A DNA stretch of 64,000 nt from Solirubrobacteraceae bacterium. GTDB lineage: Bacteria; Actinomycetota; Thermoleophilia; Solirubrobacterales; Solirubrobacteraceae. The notes beneath the pieces were generated by a model. The model did no database searches. It had not been told where the DNA came from and saw only the letters and a list, made by a program, of their open reading frames with translations. Shown piece after piece: positions 1-9,267 of this stretch. The stretch spans positions 24,379 through 88,378 of the forward strand of contig JAEMQS010000011.1 in the NCBI GenBank assembly GCA_016463765.1, read 5' to 3'. The translations under genes and the position numbers were made by a program. Position 1 is the stretch's first letter; every line of letters begins with the position of its first letter.

Positions 1-1
1 C

Positions 2-631
2 GCGCGCCTGCCCGCGGTACCGACCACGCGGCGCGTGCGGACCGCCACGCTCAACGCGTTCCTGGACCGCAGGAACATCCGCTGGATCTCGACCGGCGTG
101 ATGAACATGAACAACCTCACCTACGCCGACCCGGAGATCGAAGCGCCCGTGCAGGGGACCACCGAGCGGTGGGACTTCGTCAACTGCGACTGGACGATCC
201 AGATCCACGCCATGCACCTGCACCTCGTGCAGTTCCGGGTCGTCAGCCGGCAGGACCTCAACGTCGCGCGGTACATGCGCGACAACCCGCCGCCCACGCT
301 GGGCCGCCGCTGGGCGCCGGCGCCCGACCGGTACCTGCGCGGCGCCGTCGAGCAGCCCGCGCCGTACGAGGCGGGGTGGAAGGACACGGTGCGCTGCCCG
401 CGCCGGCAGGTCACGAGCGTCATCGTCCGGTGGCCCACCGCCGATGAGCTGGGCTTCGACCCCGACGCGCCGTTCACCACCCCGCAGGGCGGGACCGAAC
501 AGGGCTACGTCTGGCACTGCCACGTGATCGATCACGAGGACCACGAGATGATGCTGCGCCTGCGCATCACCGCGCCGGGCCAGGATCTGTCGGACACCGC
601 GGTGCCGCGGCTGTTCTGCGCGACGACCTGA
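2..631 (+). CDS. multicopper oxidase, C-terminal part (5' end outside window)
   Basis: The reading frame is open from base 2, so the gene starts upstream and only its last ~209 residues are visible. The fragment has the C-terminal cupredoxin domain of multicopper oxidases. HAMHLHLVQF (about residues 69-78 of the visible part) supplies type 1/2/3 copper histidines, and HCHVIDHEDHEMM near the end is the HCHxxxHxxxxM/L cluster whose Cys is the type 1 copper ligand. Family members (CotA, bilirubin oxidase, laccase) oxidise phenolics or metals while reducing O2 to water. The true substrate cannot be read from the fragment. It converges on the secreted protein that follows. The family is certain; the exact substrate class is unknown. 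Confidence 0.9.
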   Translation, partial: ARLPAVPTTRRVRTATLNAFLDRRNIRWISTGVMNMNNLTYADPEIEAPVQGTTERWDFVNCDWTIQIHAMHLHLVQFRVVSRQDLNVARYMRDNPPPTLGRRWAPAPDRYLRGAVEQPAPYEAGWKDTVRCPRRQVTSVIVRWPTADELGFDPDAPFTTPQGGTEQGYVWHCHVIDHEDHEMMLRLRITAPGQDLSDTAVPRLFCATT

Positions 632-635
632 CGTC

Positions 636-3600
636 CTACCCGGGGCGCACGGCGACCCGGAGGTTCCGGGCCTTCCCGTTCGACGTGCGGGTGCCGACCG
701 TGAAGCGCAGGCGCGCCGACGAGCGGCGCAGGCGCGGGCTGACCTGCACGGCGCCTCGCGCGATCCGCACGCGCACCGTGGTGGCCTTCACGCCCTTGGG
801 GAAGGTGACGCGCAGCTTCCGTCCGGCGAGCGTCACGGTCGCCTTCTTCTTGCCGGCGTTCGTGGCGCTCACCCGCACCCGCGCGCGGACCGACCGCGCC
901 GACGCGTAGGCCATGCCGCTGGGCAGGGCGAGTTCCACCCGGTTGACCGGCGACTGTCCACTCGCCACGCGCAGGTCGAGCGCAGGCCGTCCACGCGTCA
1001 GCGACGACACCTTCAGCGTCGCCGTCGGCGTGCAGCCCGACGTCCGCAGCTGCGTCGTGCTCGACACCGTCGAGCCTGCCCACGACGTGAACTTGGCGAG
1101 CACCGGGTTGGACGCGTTCGCGCACAGGTCCCTGCCGACGACCAGCGGCGTGCCGCGCCCGCCCAGGGTCATCACCAGGCTCGAGATCGGCGTGTCGGGC
1201 ACCGGGTCCAGCGTCGTGACCAGGCGAGACCTGGCATCGATCGCGACGGTGCCGGTGAGGTCCAGGCTGATGCGCCCGCGGATCTGGATGCCGAGCTGCG
1301 GCAGCGGCACGCCGGGCACCGAGATGAAGCGCACCACGCCCGTCAGCGGGTCGTTGAGCACCGGGGTGCGCGCGGTCACCGTGCCGATCTGCGACGCCGG
1401 CCCGCACGCGCCCCGCTGATAGTCCGCCAGCGGACAGACGGTGCTGAGCTTCGTGATGTCGACCGAGATGCCGGCCGGCATCGTGATCGCCGTGGCGCGC
1501 ACGTTCGCCGACCCCGCGTCGGACGCGAGCTGCACGCGCAGCGTCGGGTTGCCGCCCGGGGACAGCGCGGCGCGGTTGCCCTCGATCGCCGCGGTCAGCT
1601 TCGGGCCGAACGCGAGCCTGTCGCACCCGGTCACCTGGTAGGGCGCCGTGAGGTTCGACAGCAGGCCGGTGTCCGAGGTCAGCGTCGCGCTCAGCTGCAG
1701 CGGCGCGCAGTTCGACGCGTTGAAGATGAACCCGGGACGATCCAGCGCCAGGCGCAGGCCGCGCAGGTTCAGCGGGATGCCCTGCATCCGCTGGGGCACG
1801 TCGAGGAACGTCATCGCGATCGACGCGTCCGTGCCGACATCGACCTTCGCGAGCACGACGATCCGGCCGAAGTCCAGCGGCCCGACCTTCGCGTCGGCGA
1901 TCACCGCCATACCGGCGGGCGCGCCGTCGATCGGTGTCGTGAGGAAGACGCCGCCGGGCAGCGACAACGGCTCGGGGCCGGGACCGGCCACGGACGTCAC
2001 CGAGCCGACACGACTCTCCGGCCCGCATCCACCCGCACGGGCGACGTCGACCGGGCAGGGCGTGACCGAGTCCAGCCGGCCCGCGAGTCCGGGCGGCAAC
2101 GTGACCCTCGCGCCGGCGAGCCGGGCGCTCCCGTCCGGGCGGCCGAGCGTGGCGACGATCGACGTGTCCGCCCCGGCCTGGTTCGTGGCCAGCTCGGTCG
2201 TCAGCTCGGGCGTGAACGGCTCGGGGTCGTTGCAGCCCTGATCGATCGTCGTGGTGCTCTGCGCCGACGCGCCCGGGGCTCCGGGGAAACCCTCGGCGAC
2301 GATCGACGACGTGTACGTGCCGCACCTGCGCGGGGTGGAGAGCATCGCCTGCGGCCCGCCGCGGAAGATGAACCGGAAGCGCGTGAACGGCGTCGCCGGC
2401 AGGTCCTCGAGGACCGTTGTGAGCTGACCGGTGACCGGGTCGACCTCCGCGCGTGCGGCGATCTTCACCCGGATCGCGTCATCCTGCGGACCCGCCTGGG
2501 CGGTGGCGAAGAAGCGCAGCTTCGGCGAGCCCGGCTTCGGCGTGGCGATGTAGACCGGGCCTTCGAGCTCGTCGGCGAGCAGCAGCGGAGACCGGAACTG
2601 CACGGTGCCGATCCTCGACGCCTCCGGGCACGTCGCGGCCCGGCCGGCGCCGAGGCCGAACTGCTCGTCGGTGCAGCCCTCCAGGCCCTTCGAGCCGGAT
2701 GACGCGGAGATCTCGAAGCCGACCGGCAGCACGAGCCGCGCGTTGCTGACGTGCGCGTTGCCGCGCCCCGTACCGGCGTCATCGTCCGCCGTGACGTCGG
2801 CGACGACCTCCGTGGGGACGTCCGCGCGGTTGTCGGTCGTGACCTTCGCGCCGATCGGCATCTTCAGCGTGCCGCAGTCCGTCGGCGTGTACGGCGAGCG
2901 CTCGGCGACGGTCGTGTCCCCGGCGTACGACGTCAGCTCGACGCGGTAGGTGGCGGGCCGCGCGCAGTCCGTCGGGCTGGAGAGGAAGGGGCGCTGGAAG
3001 TGCGGACGGTTGGCGTCCGAGCCCCAGAGTCGCATCGCCATGCGGCGCAGTTCGATGGGGATCCCGGCGAAGCCGCGCGGGCTGTCCTTGACGATCGTGT
3101 CGATGCCGTTGTCCTCGGGGCGCAGGCGCATCTCGGCCTCGAGCCGGATCGCGGGGATGCCGGCCGCTTCGAGCTGCACACCAAGCCGCGCGGCCTCGGT
3201 GCCGGTCGGCGAGATGACATAGATGGCGCCTCGCAGCACGTTCTCGCCGATGACGCCCACGGCGGTCTCGGCGGCGGCGCGCACCGTGCCGACCTGGTGC
3301 GCGGACGGACAGCCCCTGCGGCGGAAGGTGGCGGTGTCGCACATCGGGACGACGCGCGGCGAGCCGACCTGACCGGGCGGGAGCGAGACGCGCAGGTCGC
3401 GTACATCGTCGCCCAAGCCATAGCTGTTGCCGAGCTCGCTCGGGGTCGCGCTCTTGAACGCCAAGGCCAGGCACACATCGGCGTTCGCGCCCGCCTGCGT
3501 CCACGAGTCCGGACGGTTGTTCAGCGCGCACGGGGCGTCAGGGCGCACCGTCGTGGCGATCATGTCCGTCACGTTGACCTTGGCGTCCGCCGCGGGAGCG

Positions 3601-3674
3601 AGCCCGAGCACCGCCGTCACCATCGCAGCCGCTAGCGCGCATCCGCGCAGGCGCCGACCAAGCCCCCTGACCAT
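636..3674 (-). CDS. large secreted repeat protein of unknown function (~1012 aa)
   Basis: The start is the ATG at 3674, preceded by GGGAGGAG at good spacing. It opens a signal peptide (arginines, then a hydrophobic run ending near APAADA) before the mature protein KVNVTDM. The rest is a beta-rich array in which a module recurs about four times. Each copy has a cysteine, a short segment, a second CP/CG, then a sentence such as PSAHQVGTV, PEASRIGTV, PESRVGSV or PASQIGTV, followed by a segment ending in a FxxxPxG-type strand. The C-terminal ~100 residues are Arg/Lys/Val-rich and Ig-like. No catalytic motif is seen. The same Cys-Pro...(I/V)GT sentence occurs in the secreted protein at 12.5-13.2 kb. 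It is probably an extracellular or cell-wall protein of a lineage-restricted family; function unknown. Confidence 0.8.
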   Translation of the reverse strand: MVRGLGRRLRGCALAAAMVTAVLGLAPAADAKVNVTDMIATTVRPDAPCALNNRPDSWTQAGANADVCLALAFKSATPSELGNSYGLGDDVRDLRVSLPPGQVGSPRVVPMCDTATFRRRGCPSAHQVGTVRAAAETAVGVIGENVLRGAIYVISPTGTEAARLGVQLEAAGIPAIRLEAEMRLRPEDNGIDTIVKDSPRGFAGIPIELRRMAMRLWGSDANRPHFQRPFLSSPTDCARPATYRVELTSYAGDTTVAERSPYTPTDCGTLKMPIGAKVTTDNRADVPTEVVADVTADDDAGTGRGNAHVSNARLVLPVGFEISASSGSKGLEGCTDEQFGLGAGRAATCPEASRIGTVQFRSPLLLADELEGPVYIATPKPGSPKLRFFATAQAGPQDDAIRVKIAARAEVDPVTGQLTTVLEDLPATPFTRFRFIFRGGPQAMLSTPRRCGTYTSSIVAEGFPGAPGASAQSTTTIDQGCNDPEPFTPELTTELATNQAGADTSIVATLGRPDGSARLAGARVTLPPGLAGRLDSVTPCPVDVARAGGCGPESRVGSVTSVAGPGPEPLSLPGGVFLTTPIDGAPAGMAVIADAKVGPLDFGRIVVLAKVDVGTDASIAMTFLDVPQRMQGIPLNLRGLRLALDRPGFIFNASNCAPLQLSATLTSDTGLLSNLTAPYQVTGCDRLAFGPKLTAAIEGNRAALSPGGNPTLRVQLASDAGSANVRATAITMPAGISVDITKLSTVCPLADYQRGACGPASQIGTVTARTPVLNDPLTGVVRFISVPGVPLPQLGIQIRGRISLDLTGTVAIDARSRLVTTLDPVPDTPISSLVMTLGGRGTPLVVGRDLCANASNPVLAKFTSWAGSTVSSTTQLRTSGCTPTATLKVSSLTRGRPALDLRVASGQSPVNRVELALPSGMAYASARSVRARVRVSATNAGKKKATVTLAGRKLRVTFPKGVKATTVRVRIARGAVQVSPRLRRSSARLRFTVGTRTSNGKARNLRVAVRPG

Positions 3675-3714
3675 GGCTCTCCTCCCAGAGACCGCGTCAC
3701 CAGACGCTCGCCAA

Positions 3715-3730
3715 CATACCATGCGGTATG
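3715..3730. promoter_or_regulatory. inverted repeat CATACC-ATGC-GGTATG, candidate operator
   Basis: Six-base arms CATACC and GGTATG flank a four-base centre, between the divergent starts of the secreted repeat protein and the alcohol dehydrogenase. The core TACC-N4-GGTA, followed by TGGA, also occurs at 13266-13280, upstream of the other secreted protein of this type. This is a candidate site for a TetR-like dimer; the binding protein is not known. Confidence 0.45.
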
Positions 3731-3800
3731 GAACACTCGCCAGGCCGAACACCGAATCTCATGGCTTTATGAGATGAGTCGCCGACTGGGAGGTCGAGAG

Positions 3801-4904
3801 ATGCAGGTCACCGCAGCAGTTGTGAACGAACCCGAGGCGCCGTTCGTCTTCGAGCCGCTCGAACTGGAGGAGCCCCGCGCCGACGAGGTGCTCGTCCGCG
3901 TCGTCGCGTCGGGGGTGTGCCACACCGACGACGTCTGCCGCAATCAGGGCATCCCCGTCCCGCTGCCCGTCGTCCTCGGGCACGAGGGATCAGGAGTCGT
4001 CGAGCGCGTTGGCGCGAACGTCACCGACCTCGCGCCGGGCGACCACGTCGTCCTGAGCTGGGGCCGCGGGTGCGGCAGATGCGCGAACTGCCTGCGCGGC
4101 GACCAGGCCTACTGCGACGACATGGGCCGCGTGTCGTTCGGCGGCACCCGTCTGACCGACGGCACCACGTCGCTGAGCCGCGACGGCGAGGACGTGCACT
4201 CGCACTTCATCGGCCAGTCCTCGTTCGCGACGTACGCCGTCGTGCCCGAGGCCCACGCGGTGAAGGTCGACGACGACGTGCCGCTCGAGCTGCTCGGCCC
4301 GCTCGGCTGCGGTGTGCTCACCGGCGCAGGCGCGGTGTTCGACGCGCTCGACGTCGAAGTCGGCAGCAAGATCCTGGTGACCGGGACAGGCGCGGTCGGC
4401 CTCAGCGCGATCATGGCGGCGAACGTGCTCGGCTGCACCCCGATCATCGCGGTCGACACGAACCGCGAGCGGCTCGATCTCGCCCGCGAACTCGGTGCCA
4501 CGCACACGCTGCACCCCGACGACGGCGACCTCGCCGAGGCGCTCGCGGCCATCGCGCCGGGCGGCGTCGACAACGCGATCGAGACGACCGCGAACCCCGG
4601 CGTGCTCCGCACCGCACTGGAAGCCGTGCGCCTGCGCGGCACGTGCGCGTCGCTCGGTGCCGCGCCGATGGGCACCGAGCTGACGCTCGACGCGTTCTCC
4701 ATCCTCCTCGGCCGCACGCTGCGCGGGGTCATCGTCGGCGACGGCGTGCCGTCGATCAGCATCCCGCGGCTCATCGGCCTCTACAAGGCCGGCCGCTTCC
4801 CGTTCGACCGGCTCGTGACGTTCTACGACTTCGAGGACCTCGACCAGGCGTTCCAGGACTCCGCCAGCGGCGTGACGATCAAGCCGATCGTGCGGATGGC
4901 CTGA
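3801..4904 (+). CDS. zinc-dependent alcohol dehydrogenase, MDR superfamily
   Basis: This 367-residue medium-chain dehydrogenase oxidises an alcohol to an aldehyde or ketone with NAD(P). The start at 3801 (MQVTAAVV) is preferred over an ATG nine codons upstream because GGGAGG sits at the right distance. Catalytic zinc ligands are visible as Cys in GVCHTDD, His-Glu in GHEGSG, and Cys in GPLGCGVL. The structural zinc site is CGRCANCLRGDQAYC. The Rossmann loop is TGTGAVG. Length and motifs match the class III/aryl-alcohol dehydrogenase branch, but the substrate is not predictable. It runs divergently from the secreted protein and converges on the SMP-30-like gene, at the edge of the catabolic block. 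Confidence 0.9.
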   Translation: MQVTAAVVNEPEAPFVFEPLELEEPRADEVLVRVVASGVCHTDDVCRNQGIPVPLPVVLGHEGSGVVERVGANVTDLAPGDHVVLSWGRGCGRCANCLRGDQAYCDDMGRVSFGGTRLTDGTTSLSRDGEDVHSHFIGQSSFATYAVVPEAHAVKVDDDVPLELLGPLGCGVLTGAGAVFDALDVEVGSKILVTGTGAVGLSAIMAANVLGCTPIIAVDTNRERLDLARELGATHTLHPDDGDLAEALAAIAPGGVDNAIETTANPGVLRTALEAVRLRGTCASLGAAPMGTELTLDAFSILLGRTLRGVIVGDGVPSISIPRLIGLYKAGRFPFDRLVTFYDFEDLDQAFQDSASGVTIKPIVRMA

Positions 4905-4929
4905 CCGTCACGGGACGCCGCTCCGCTGC

Positions 4930-5847
4930 CTACCCCGGCAGCGGGGCACCCGATCGGCCGACAGCGAGCCGTACGAGCCGCGCGGGCTCGGGCTCGTTCG
5001 CCACGACCCCGCCGTCGGTGATGACGTAGAGCCCGTCGTCGCCGGGACGGAACGCGGTGGCGGTGCAGCCGGCGACGAGCTGCTCGGGCCCGCCGACGGT
5101 GCGAGTCTTCCCGTCGGAGTCGAGCCGCACGACCGTCGCCATGTGCGTCGCGCCGAACAGCGAGCCGTCGGCGGAGAACGCGAAGTCGTCGACCACGAGG
5201 TCCTCGGCCACGATCTCCGGCTCGCCGAGCGTGCCGTCGGCACGGATCGGCGAGCGGACGATGAGCGACTTCACCCAGTTCGACACGTACAGCCACCGGT
5301 CGAGCACCTTGATGCCGTTCGCGGCGGGCAGCGGGGTGTCGACGTCGAGCGGCCCCAGGAGCTCGTGGTGCAGCGCGACGGTGGCGGTGCCTGCGGCCAG
5401 GTCGACCTCCCACACCTGCGAGCTGATCGAGTCCGCGGCGTAGAACCGGTCGCCGCCCGCAGGGGTCAGCCCGTTGAGGAATCGCGCGCCGGGCGCGTCG
5501 ACGATATGGGTGATCGCGCCACGGGGCCGCAGCTGCCAGAAGCCGTCCTGCGCCTCAGGCGGGCGCGCCTCGAACATCGGCTGGCGGTGGCCGGCCAGCA
5601 CCGCGGACCCATCCGCGGCGAAGGCGATGCCGGTCGGGTGAAAGCCCTCGGTCTTCGCCACGAGCTCCACGGCACCACCGGCAGCGGGGTCCACGCGGTA
5701 GACCTCGCCGCCGACATAGTGGGTGATCCAGAACGCCCCATCGGGCGCCGCGGCGAGGTTCTCCAGGAAAGTCATCTCCGGCCATTCGGCCACGACCTGG
5801 ACCGGCACCAGCTCGGGGGCGGGCTCGGCGAACGACGGCAGCTGCAT
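4930..5847 (-). CDS. SMP-30/gluconolactonase-like protein
   Basis: This 305-residue six-bladed beta-propeller of the SMP-30/gluconolactonase/LRE-like family is typically a metal-dependent lactonase. The start at 5847 (MQLPSF) follows AAGGAGAG. Likely divalent-metal ligands are the Glu in FLENLAAAPDG, the Asn in PAANGIKV and the Asp in LVVDDFAF, matching the Glu/Asn/Asp triad of the family. It has no signal peptide, so it should be cytoplasmic. It lies just downstream of a co-oriented GntR/HutC regulator (36-base gap), so the two may be co-transcribed. A role in opening a lactone intermediate of the neighbouring pathway is inference. Confidence 0.8.
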   Translation of the reverse strand: MQLPSFAEPAPELVPVQVVAEWPEMTFLENLAAAPDGAFWITHYVGGEVYRVDPAAGGAVELVAKTEGFHPTGIAFAADGSAVLAGHRQPMFEARPPEAQDGFWQLRPRGAITHIVDAPGARFLNGLTPAGGDRFYAADSISSQVWEVDLAAGTATVALHHELLGPLDVDTPLPAANGIKVLDRWLYVSNWVKSLIVRSPIRADGTLGEPEIVAEDLVVDDFAFSADGSLFGATHMATVVRLDSDGKTRTVGGPEQLVAGCTATAFRPGDDGLYVITDGGVVANEPEPARLVRLAVGRSGAPLPG

Positions 5848-5882
5848 CTCTCTCTCCTTCGCGGGGAACGGCGGACTGGGTC

Positions 5883-6662
5883 CTAACCAGATGGCCCCGA
5901 CCACCGCCCCGTCGCGAGGTCAAGGACCTCTTCGGGCAGCGGTTGATCAGGGCGGGTGAAGGCGCGGGTCCACTCGAGCGTCTCGTCGTCGGCGGTGGCC
6001 GCACGCAGGACGAGCTGCAGCACGGGCGCATCGAGGCTGAGCCCGAGGTGGCGGGCGGCAGTGGGCGGGGCGCTCGTCGCCTGGACCGTCCGGTGGACGC
6101 GTGCGATCGGCACGCCCTCCGAGCGGAAGATCGAGACCATCGGCCGTGAGGCGAGGTCGTCGGCGGTGTGGCGCTCGCCGGTCTCCGGGAGCTGGACGTT
6201 GTGGAAGACGACGTGCGGCGTCCCACCGAACGTCGCGACACGCACGACCTGCCAGAGGTGGGTGCCCATCGGCACGCCGAACGCGCGGCACGCGGCGGCG
6301 GGTGCGATGTCCACGCCGCTGCGGACGACGTCGTAGCGCAGGGACTCCGCGTCGTCGGGCGGCGGAAAGAGCGGCGGGGTCGCGGGCGGATCCTCGTCCT
6401 CCGGCACGAAGACCGCGCGCGTCCCGCGGCCACGCTGGCGTTCGATCAGGCCTTCGCGTTGCAGGCGCTCGAGCGCGCCGCGCGAGGTGATGACGCTCAC
6501 GCCGAAGCGCTCGCCCAGCTCGCGGTCCCCGGGGAAGTCGTTGCGATCGACCCACAGGCCGTCGACGATCTCGCTGCGCAGCTGCCGGTAGATCTGGACC
6601 TGCATGGGGGTGTCGGTGCTCAGGACGTCGGCGTCGCGGGCACGGCGTGAGGCGGGAGACAT
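5883..6662 (-). CDS. GntR-family transcriptional regulator, HutC/UTRA type
   Basis: This 259-residue regulator begins at an ATG at 6662 without an obvious ribosome site; an in-frame ATG at 6605 is the alternative. After ~20 residues comes the GntR winged helix (MQVQIYRQLRSEIVDGL... GDRELGERFGVS...GALERLQREGLIERQRGRGT). A C-terminal UTRA-like ligand domain follows, with the typical VHRTVQATSAPPTAARHLGL and PVLQLVLRA segments. It is divergent from the hydrolase gene at 6747, and an imperfect palindrome lies between them, so it probably represses the catabolic operon until a small-molecule inducer binds. The inducer is unknown. Confidence 0.88.
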   Translation of the reverse strand: MSPASRRARDADVLSTDTPMQVQIYRQLRSEIVDGLWVDRNDFPGDRELGERFGVSVITSRGALERLQREGLIERQRGRGTRAVFVPEDEDPPATPPLFPPPDDAESLRYDVVRSGVDIAPAAACRAFGVPMGTHLWQVVRVATFGGTPHVVFHNVQLPETGERHTADDLASRPMVSIFRSEGVPIARVHRTVQATSAPPTAARHLGLSLDAPVLQLVLRAATADDETLEWTRAFTRPDQPLPEEVLDLATGRWSGPSG

Positions 6663-6723
6663 CGGGGGATCGTCGCAGCGAATGCGGCGCGGACCGGGGG
6701 TGGCAGCTGGCGACCTCACGTTG

Positions 6724-6739
6724 TCATGTGTATATATGA
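6724..6739. promoter_or_regulatory. imperfect palindrome, candidate GntR operator / -10 region
   Basis: TCATGTGTATATATGA has outer arms TCAT/ATGA and is symmetric except at two base-pair positions. It ends eight bases before the hydrolase ATG and lies between the divergent regulator and operon. It is one of the few AT-rich stretches here, so it may contain the -10 box as well as an operator. Confidence 0.4.
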
Positions 6740-6746
6740 ATAAGAG

Positions 6747-8036
6747 ATGGCAGGCAACGTGCAACTCCCCGAGCTCTTCGTCACGCCCGACCGGCGCATC
6801 CCGAGGGCCTTCAACGCGTACGACCCGGCGCTGCTTCCCGTCGGGACGGTCCGCGAGCCGATCGACATCACGGCGAGCGACGGCGCGTTCAGCCTCGGGA
6901 TCCTGCACCTGCCGCCAACCCCACGGGGCTCGATGTGCGCGATGTTCATGCACCCGCGCACGCAGCAGACCCGGCCGTACCTCGCCCCGTATCTGCTCGA
7001 CGCGGGCATCGCGGTGTGGGGCCAGCACAGCCGCCACGTCAACAACGACACCGACATGACGCACGAGGAGGTCCTCCTCGACGTCGCCGCCGGCATGCGG
7101 ATGCTCCGCGACCGCGGCTTCGAGCAGATCGTCCTCATCGGGAACAGCGGCGGCGGCTCACTGCTCGGCAGCTACCAGTGGCAGGCGACCGCCGCCCCCG
7201 ACCTGCGCATGACGACCGACCCAGCGGGCGGGCCGACCGGGTTCGCGGGCGAGGACATGCCGCCCGCCGACCTCTTCGTCGCCCTCGCCGCGCACCAGGG
7301 CGAGGGCCTCGTGCTCCTCGATGCGCTCGACGCCGCGATCGTCGACGAGCACGACCCGATCGCCGTCGACCCTGCGCTCGACCTCTTCTCGCCCGCCAAC
7401 GGCTACCGCCCGTTCCCGCAGGAGAGCCGGTACGACCCGGCGTTCATCGACCGGTACCGCGCGGCGCAGCGCGCCCGGTGCGCCCGGATCGACGCACTTG
7501 CCCGCACCGCGCTGGCCGACTACGCCGACGCGCGCGCCTCGTCGGACGCGTCCGACCTCACCACGCCCTGGGCGCGCCGCGCGACGGCGCTCCCGTACCT
7601 CGTCGTCTACGGGACATGCGCGAACCCCGCGAACCTCGATCTCTCGATCGACCCGAGCGACCGGCCCGTCGGCTCCCTCTTCGCCAACGGCAACCCGTTC
7701 AGCGGCAACTCCGCGCCGGGCGGCCTCGCGCGCGTCGTCACCCCTCGGGCCTGGCTCTCGACCTGGAGCGGGCTGGCCTCGCGCTGCGAGCTGACCTACG
7801 CCATCGAGCACCTCGACGTGCCGACGCTCTTCGTCTACCCCGAAGCCGACGAGGTGATCTTCCCCCGCAGCCAGGAGGACCTCGTCGCCCGCTGCCCGGC
7901 GGACGACTTGGAGATGGAGCGCCTGCCGCACGCCCTGCACTACCTGGGGATGGCGCCCGGCGCGCCGGACCCGTACGACCCGCGCGCCGCCGCCGGCGAG
8001 ATCGTCGCAGCGTGGCTGACCGCGCGCATGGCCTGA
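6747..8036 (+). CDS. alpha/beta-hydrolase fold protein
   Basis: This 429-residue cytoplasmic alpha/beta hydrolase has a nucleophile elbow GNSGGGS (about residues 131-137), a late acidic strand (LFVYPEADEVIFP) and a terminal histidine in LPHALHYLG, together a plausible Ser-Asp-His triad. The first gene of a tight unit, it is followed after 19 bases by the dioxygenase, and the next two genes overlap. Its promoter faces the GntR regulator. Cleavage of a C-C or ester bond in an aromatic-ring product would fit the context, but that is inference. It is longer than typical meta-cleavage hydrolases (~280 aa). Confidence 0.8.
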   Translation: MAGNVQLPELFVTPDRRIPRAFNAYDPALLPVGTVREPIDITASDGAFSLGILHLPPTPRGSMCAMFMHPRTQQTRPYLAPYLLDAGIAVWGQHSRHVNNDTDMTHEEVLLDVAAGMRMLRDRGFEQIVLIGNSGGGSLLGSYQWQATAAPDLRMTTDPAGGPTGFAGEDMPPADLFVALAAHQGEGLVLLDALDAAIVDEHDPIAVDPALDLFSPANGYRPFPQESRYDPAFIDRYRAAQRARCARIDALARTALADYADARASSDASDLTTPWARRATALPYLVVYGTCANPANLDLSIDPSDRPVGSLFANGNPFSGNSAPGGLARVVTPRAWLSTWSGLASRCELTYAIEHLDVPTLFVYPEADEVIFPRSQEDLVARCPADDLEMERLPHALHYLGMAPGAPDPYDPRAAAGEIVAAWLTARMA

Positions 8037-8055
8037 CCACGAACTGGAGGTCGCA

Positions 8056-9267
8056 ATGCCGTACTACCGCCGCGTCGGGCAGGTCCCGAAGAAGCGCCAC
8101 ACCACCTTCCGGCAGCCCGACGGGGGCCTGTTCCACGAGGAGATGATGGGCGCGGAGGGCTTCTCGTCGGACTGCAGCCTGCTCTACCACCTGCACCCGC
8201 CGACGACGCTGACCGACGTGCAGTCCTGGGAGCCCGAGGCGCTGGCCCTGGAGCCGAACGCTCCTGCGCGGCCCCGGCACTTCCGCCCGTCCGACCTGGA
8301 GGGCGACGGGCTGTTCGGCGAGGACGCAGTGCTCGGCCGCCGCCTCGTGGCGGGCAACGACGACGTCGAGATCTTCTGGGCGGCGCCGACCACGACGAGC
8401 CCGCTGTACCGCAACGCCATGGGCGACGAGGTCACCTTCGTGGTGTCCGGGCGCGCGCGGGTGGAGACGGTGTTCGGCGTGCTGGAGGTCGAGCGCGGCG
8501 ACTACGTCCACATCCCGACGACGACGACCCATCGGTGGATCCCCCTGGAGGGCGACGACCCACTGCGGCTGCTCATCACCGCCGCGCGCGGGCACATCAC
8601 CCCGCCCGCAAAGTACCTCTCCAAGCGCGGCCAGTTCCTCGAGCACGCGCCGTACTGCGAGCGCGACCTGCGGGTACCGGCCACGACGTTCCTCGCCGAC
8701 GGCGGCGAGGTCGACGTCTATGTCCGACACCGCGAGGGCAGCGCGGTCCTCACCTTCGCCCACCACCCGTTCGATGTCGTCGGCTGGGACGGGTGCCTGT
8801 ACCCGTATGCGTTCAGCATCCACGACTTCGAGCCGGTCGTCGGCGCCATCCTCCAGCCCCCGCCGACCTACCAGACGTTCCAGGGGCCGAACTTCGTCAT
8901 GTGCTCGTTCGTGCCGCACATGCTCGAGTTCCACCCCGAGGCGATCCCCGTGCCGTACAACCACGGCAACGTCGACTCCGACGAGCTCATGTTCTACTGG
9001 AACGGCAACTTCAGCAGCCGGGGCAAGACGTCGGGCATCCAGCAGTACTCCATGAGCGTGCACCCGACCGGCTGGTCGCACGGACCGCATCCCGGCGCAG
9101 TCGAGGGAGCGCTCGACCTCGTCGAGTCCGGCGTGAGCTTCGTCGACGAGACGGCGGTGATGATCGACACGTTCAAGCCCATGCGCTTCGGCTGCGCGGC
9201 GCTCGACTCGGACCAGCCCGACTACTACCGCACGTGGTTTCAGCCGGTGTCGGGGAGCGCAGCGTGA
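8056..9267 (+). CDS. homogentisate 1,2-dioxygenase-like ring-cleaving enzyme
   Basis: This 403-residue protein matches the homogentisate dioxygenase family along its length. It has the opening YYRRVGQVPKKRHTTFRQ, the cupin strand GDYVHIPTTTTHRW, and the late block FVPHMLEFHPEAIPVPYNHG with DSDELMFYWNGNF. In the human enzyme the iron ligands are His335, Glu341 and His371. Here the corresponding block reads NHGNVDSDE (about residue 300), followed by HPTGWSHGPHPG. The six-residue spacing therefore puts Asp where Glu is expected, with Glu one position later, a form I recall from other actinobacterial homologues. Ribosome site GGAGGT precedes the ATG. No maleylacetoacetate isomerase or fumarylacetoacetase is nearby, so the substrate could be a homogentisate analogue. 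Confidence 0.85.
   Translation: MPYYRRVGQVPKKRHTTFRQPDGGLFHEEMMGAEGFSSDCSLLYHLHPPTTLTDVQSWEPEALALEPNAPARPRHFRPSDLEGDGLFGEDAVLGRRLVAGNDDVEIFWAAPTTTSPLYRNAMGDEVTFVVSGRARVETVFGVLEVERGDYVHIPTTTTHRWIPLEGDDPLRLLITAARGHITPPAKYLSKRGQFLEHAPYCERDLRVPATTFLADGGEVDVYVRHREGSAVLTFAHHPFDVVGWDGCLYPYAFSIHDFEPVVGAILQPPPTYQTFQGPNFVMCSFVPHMLEFHPEAIPVPYNHGNVDSDELMFYWNGNFSSRGKTSGIQQYSMSVHPTGWSHGPHPGAVEGALDLVESGVSFVDETAVMIDTFKPMRFGCAALDSDQPDYYRTWFQPVSGSAA

Noticed and set aside
532..2325. 597-codon minus-strand frame overlapping the secreted repeat protein.
   Set aside because: A shifted frame of the real 636-3674 gene; Arg/Ala-rich, without signal peptide or repeats.
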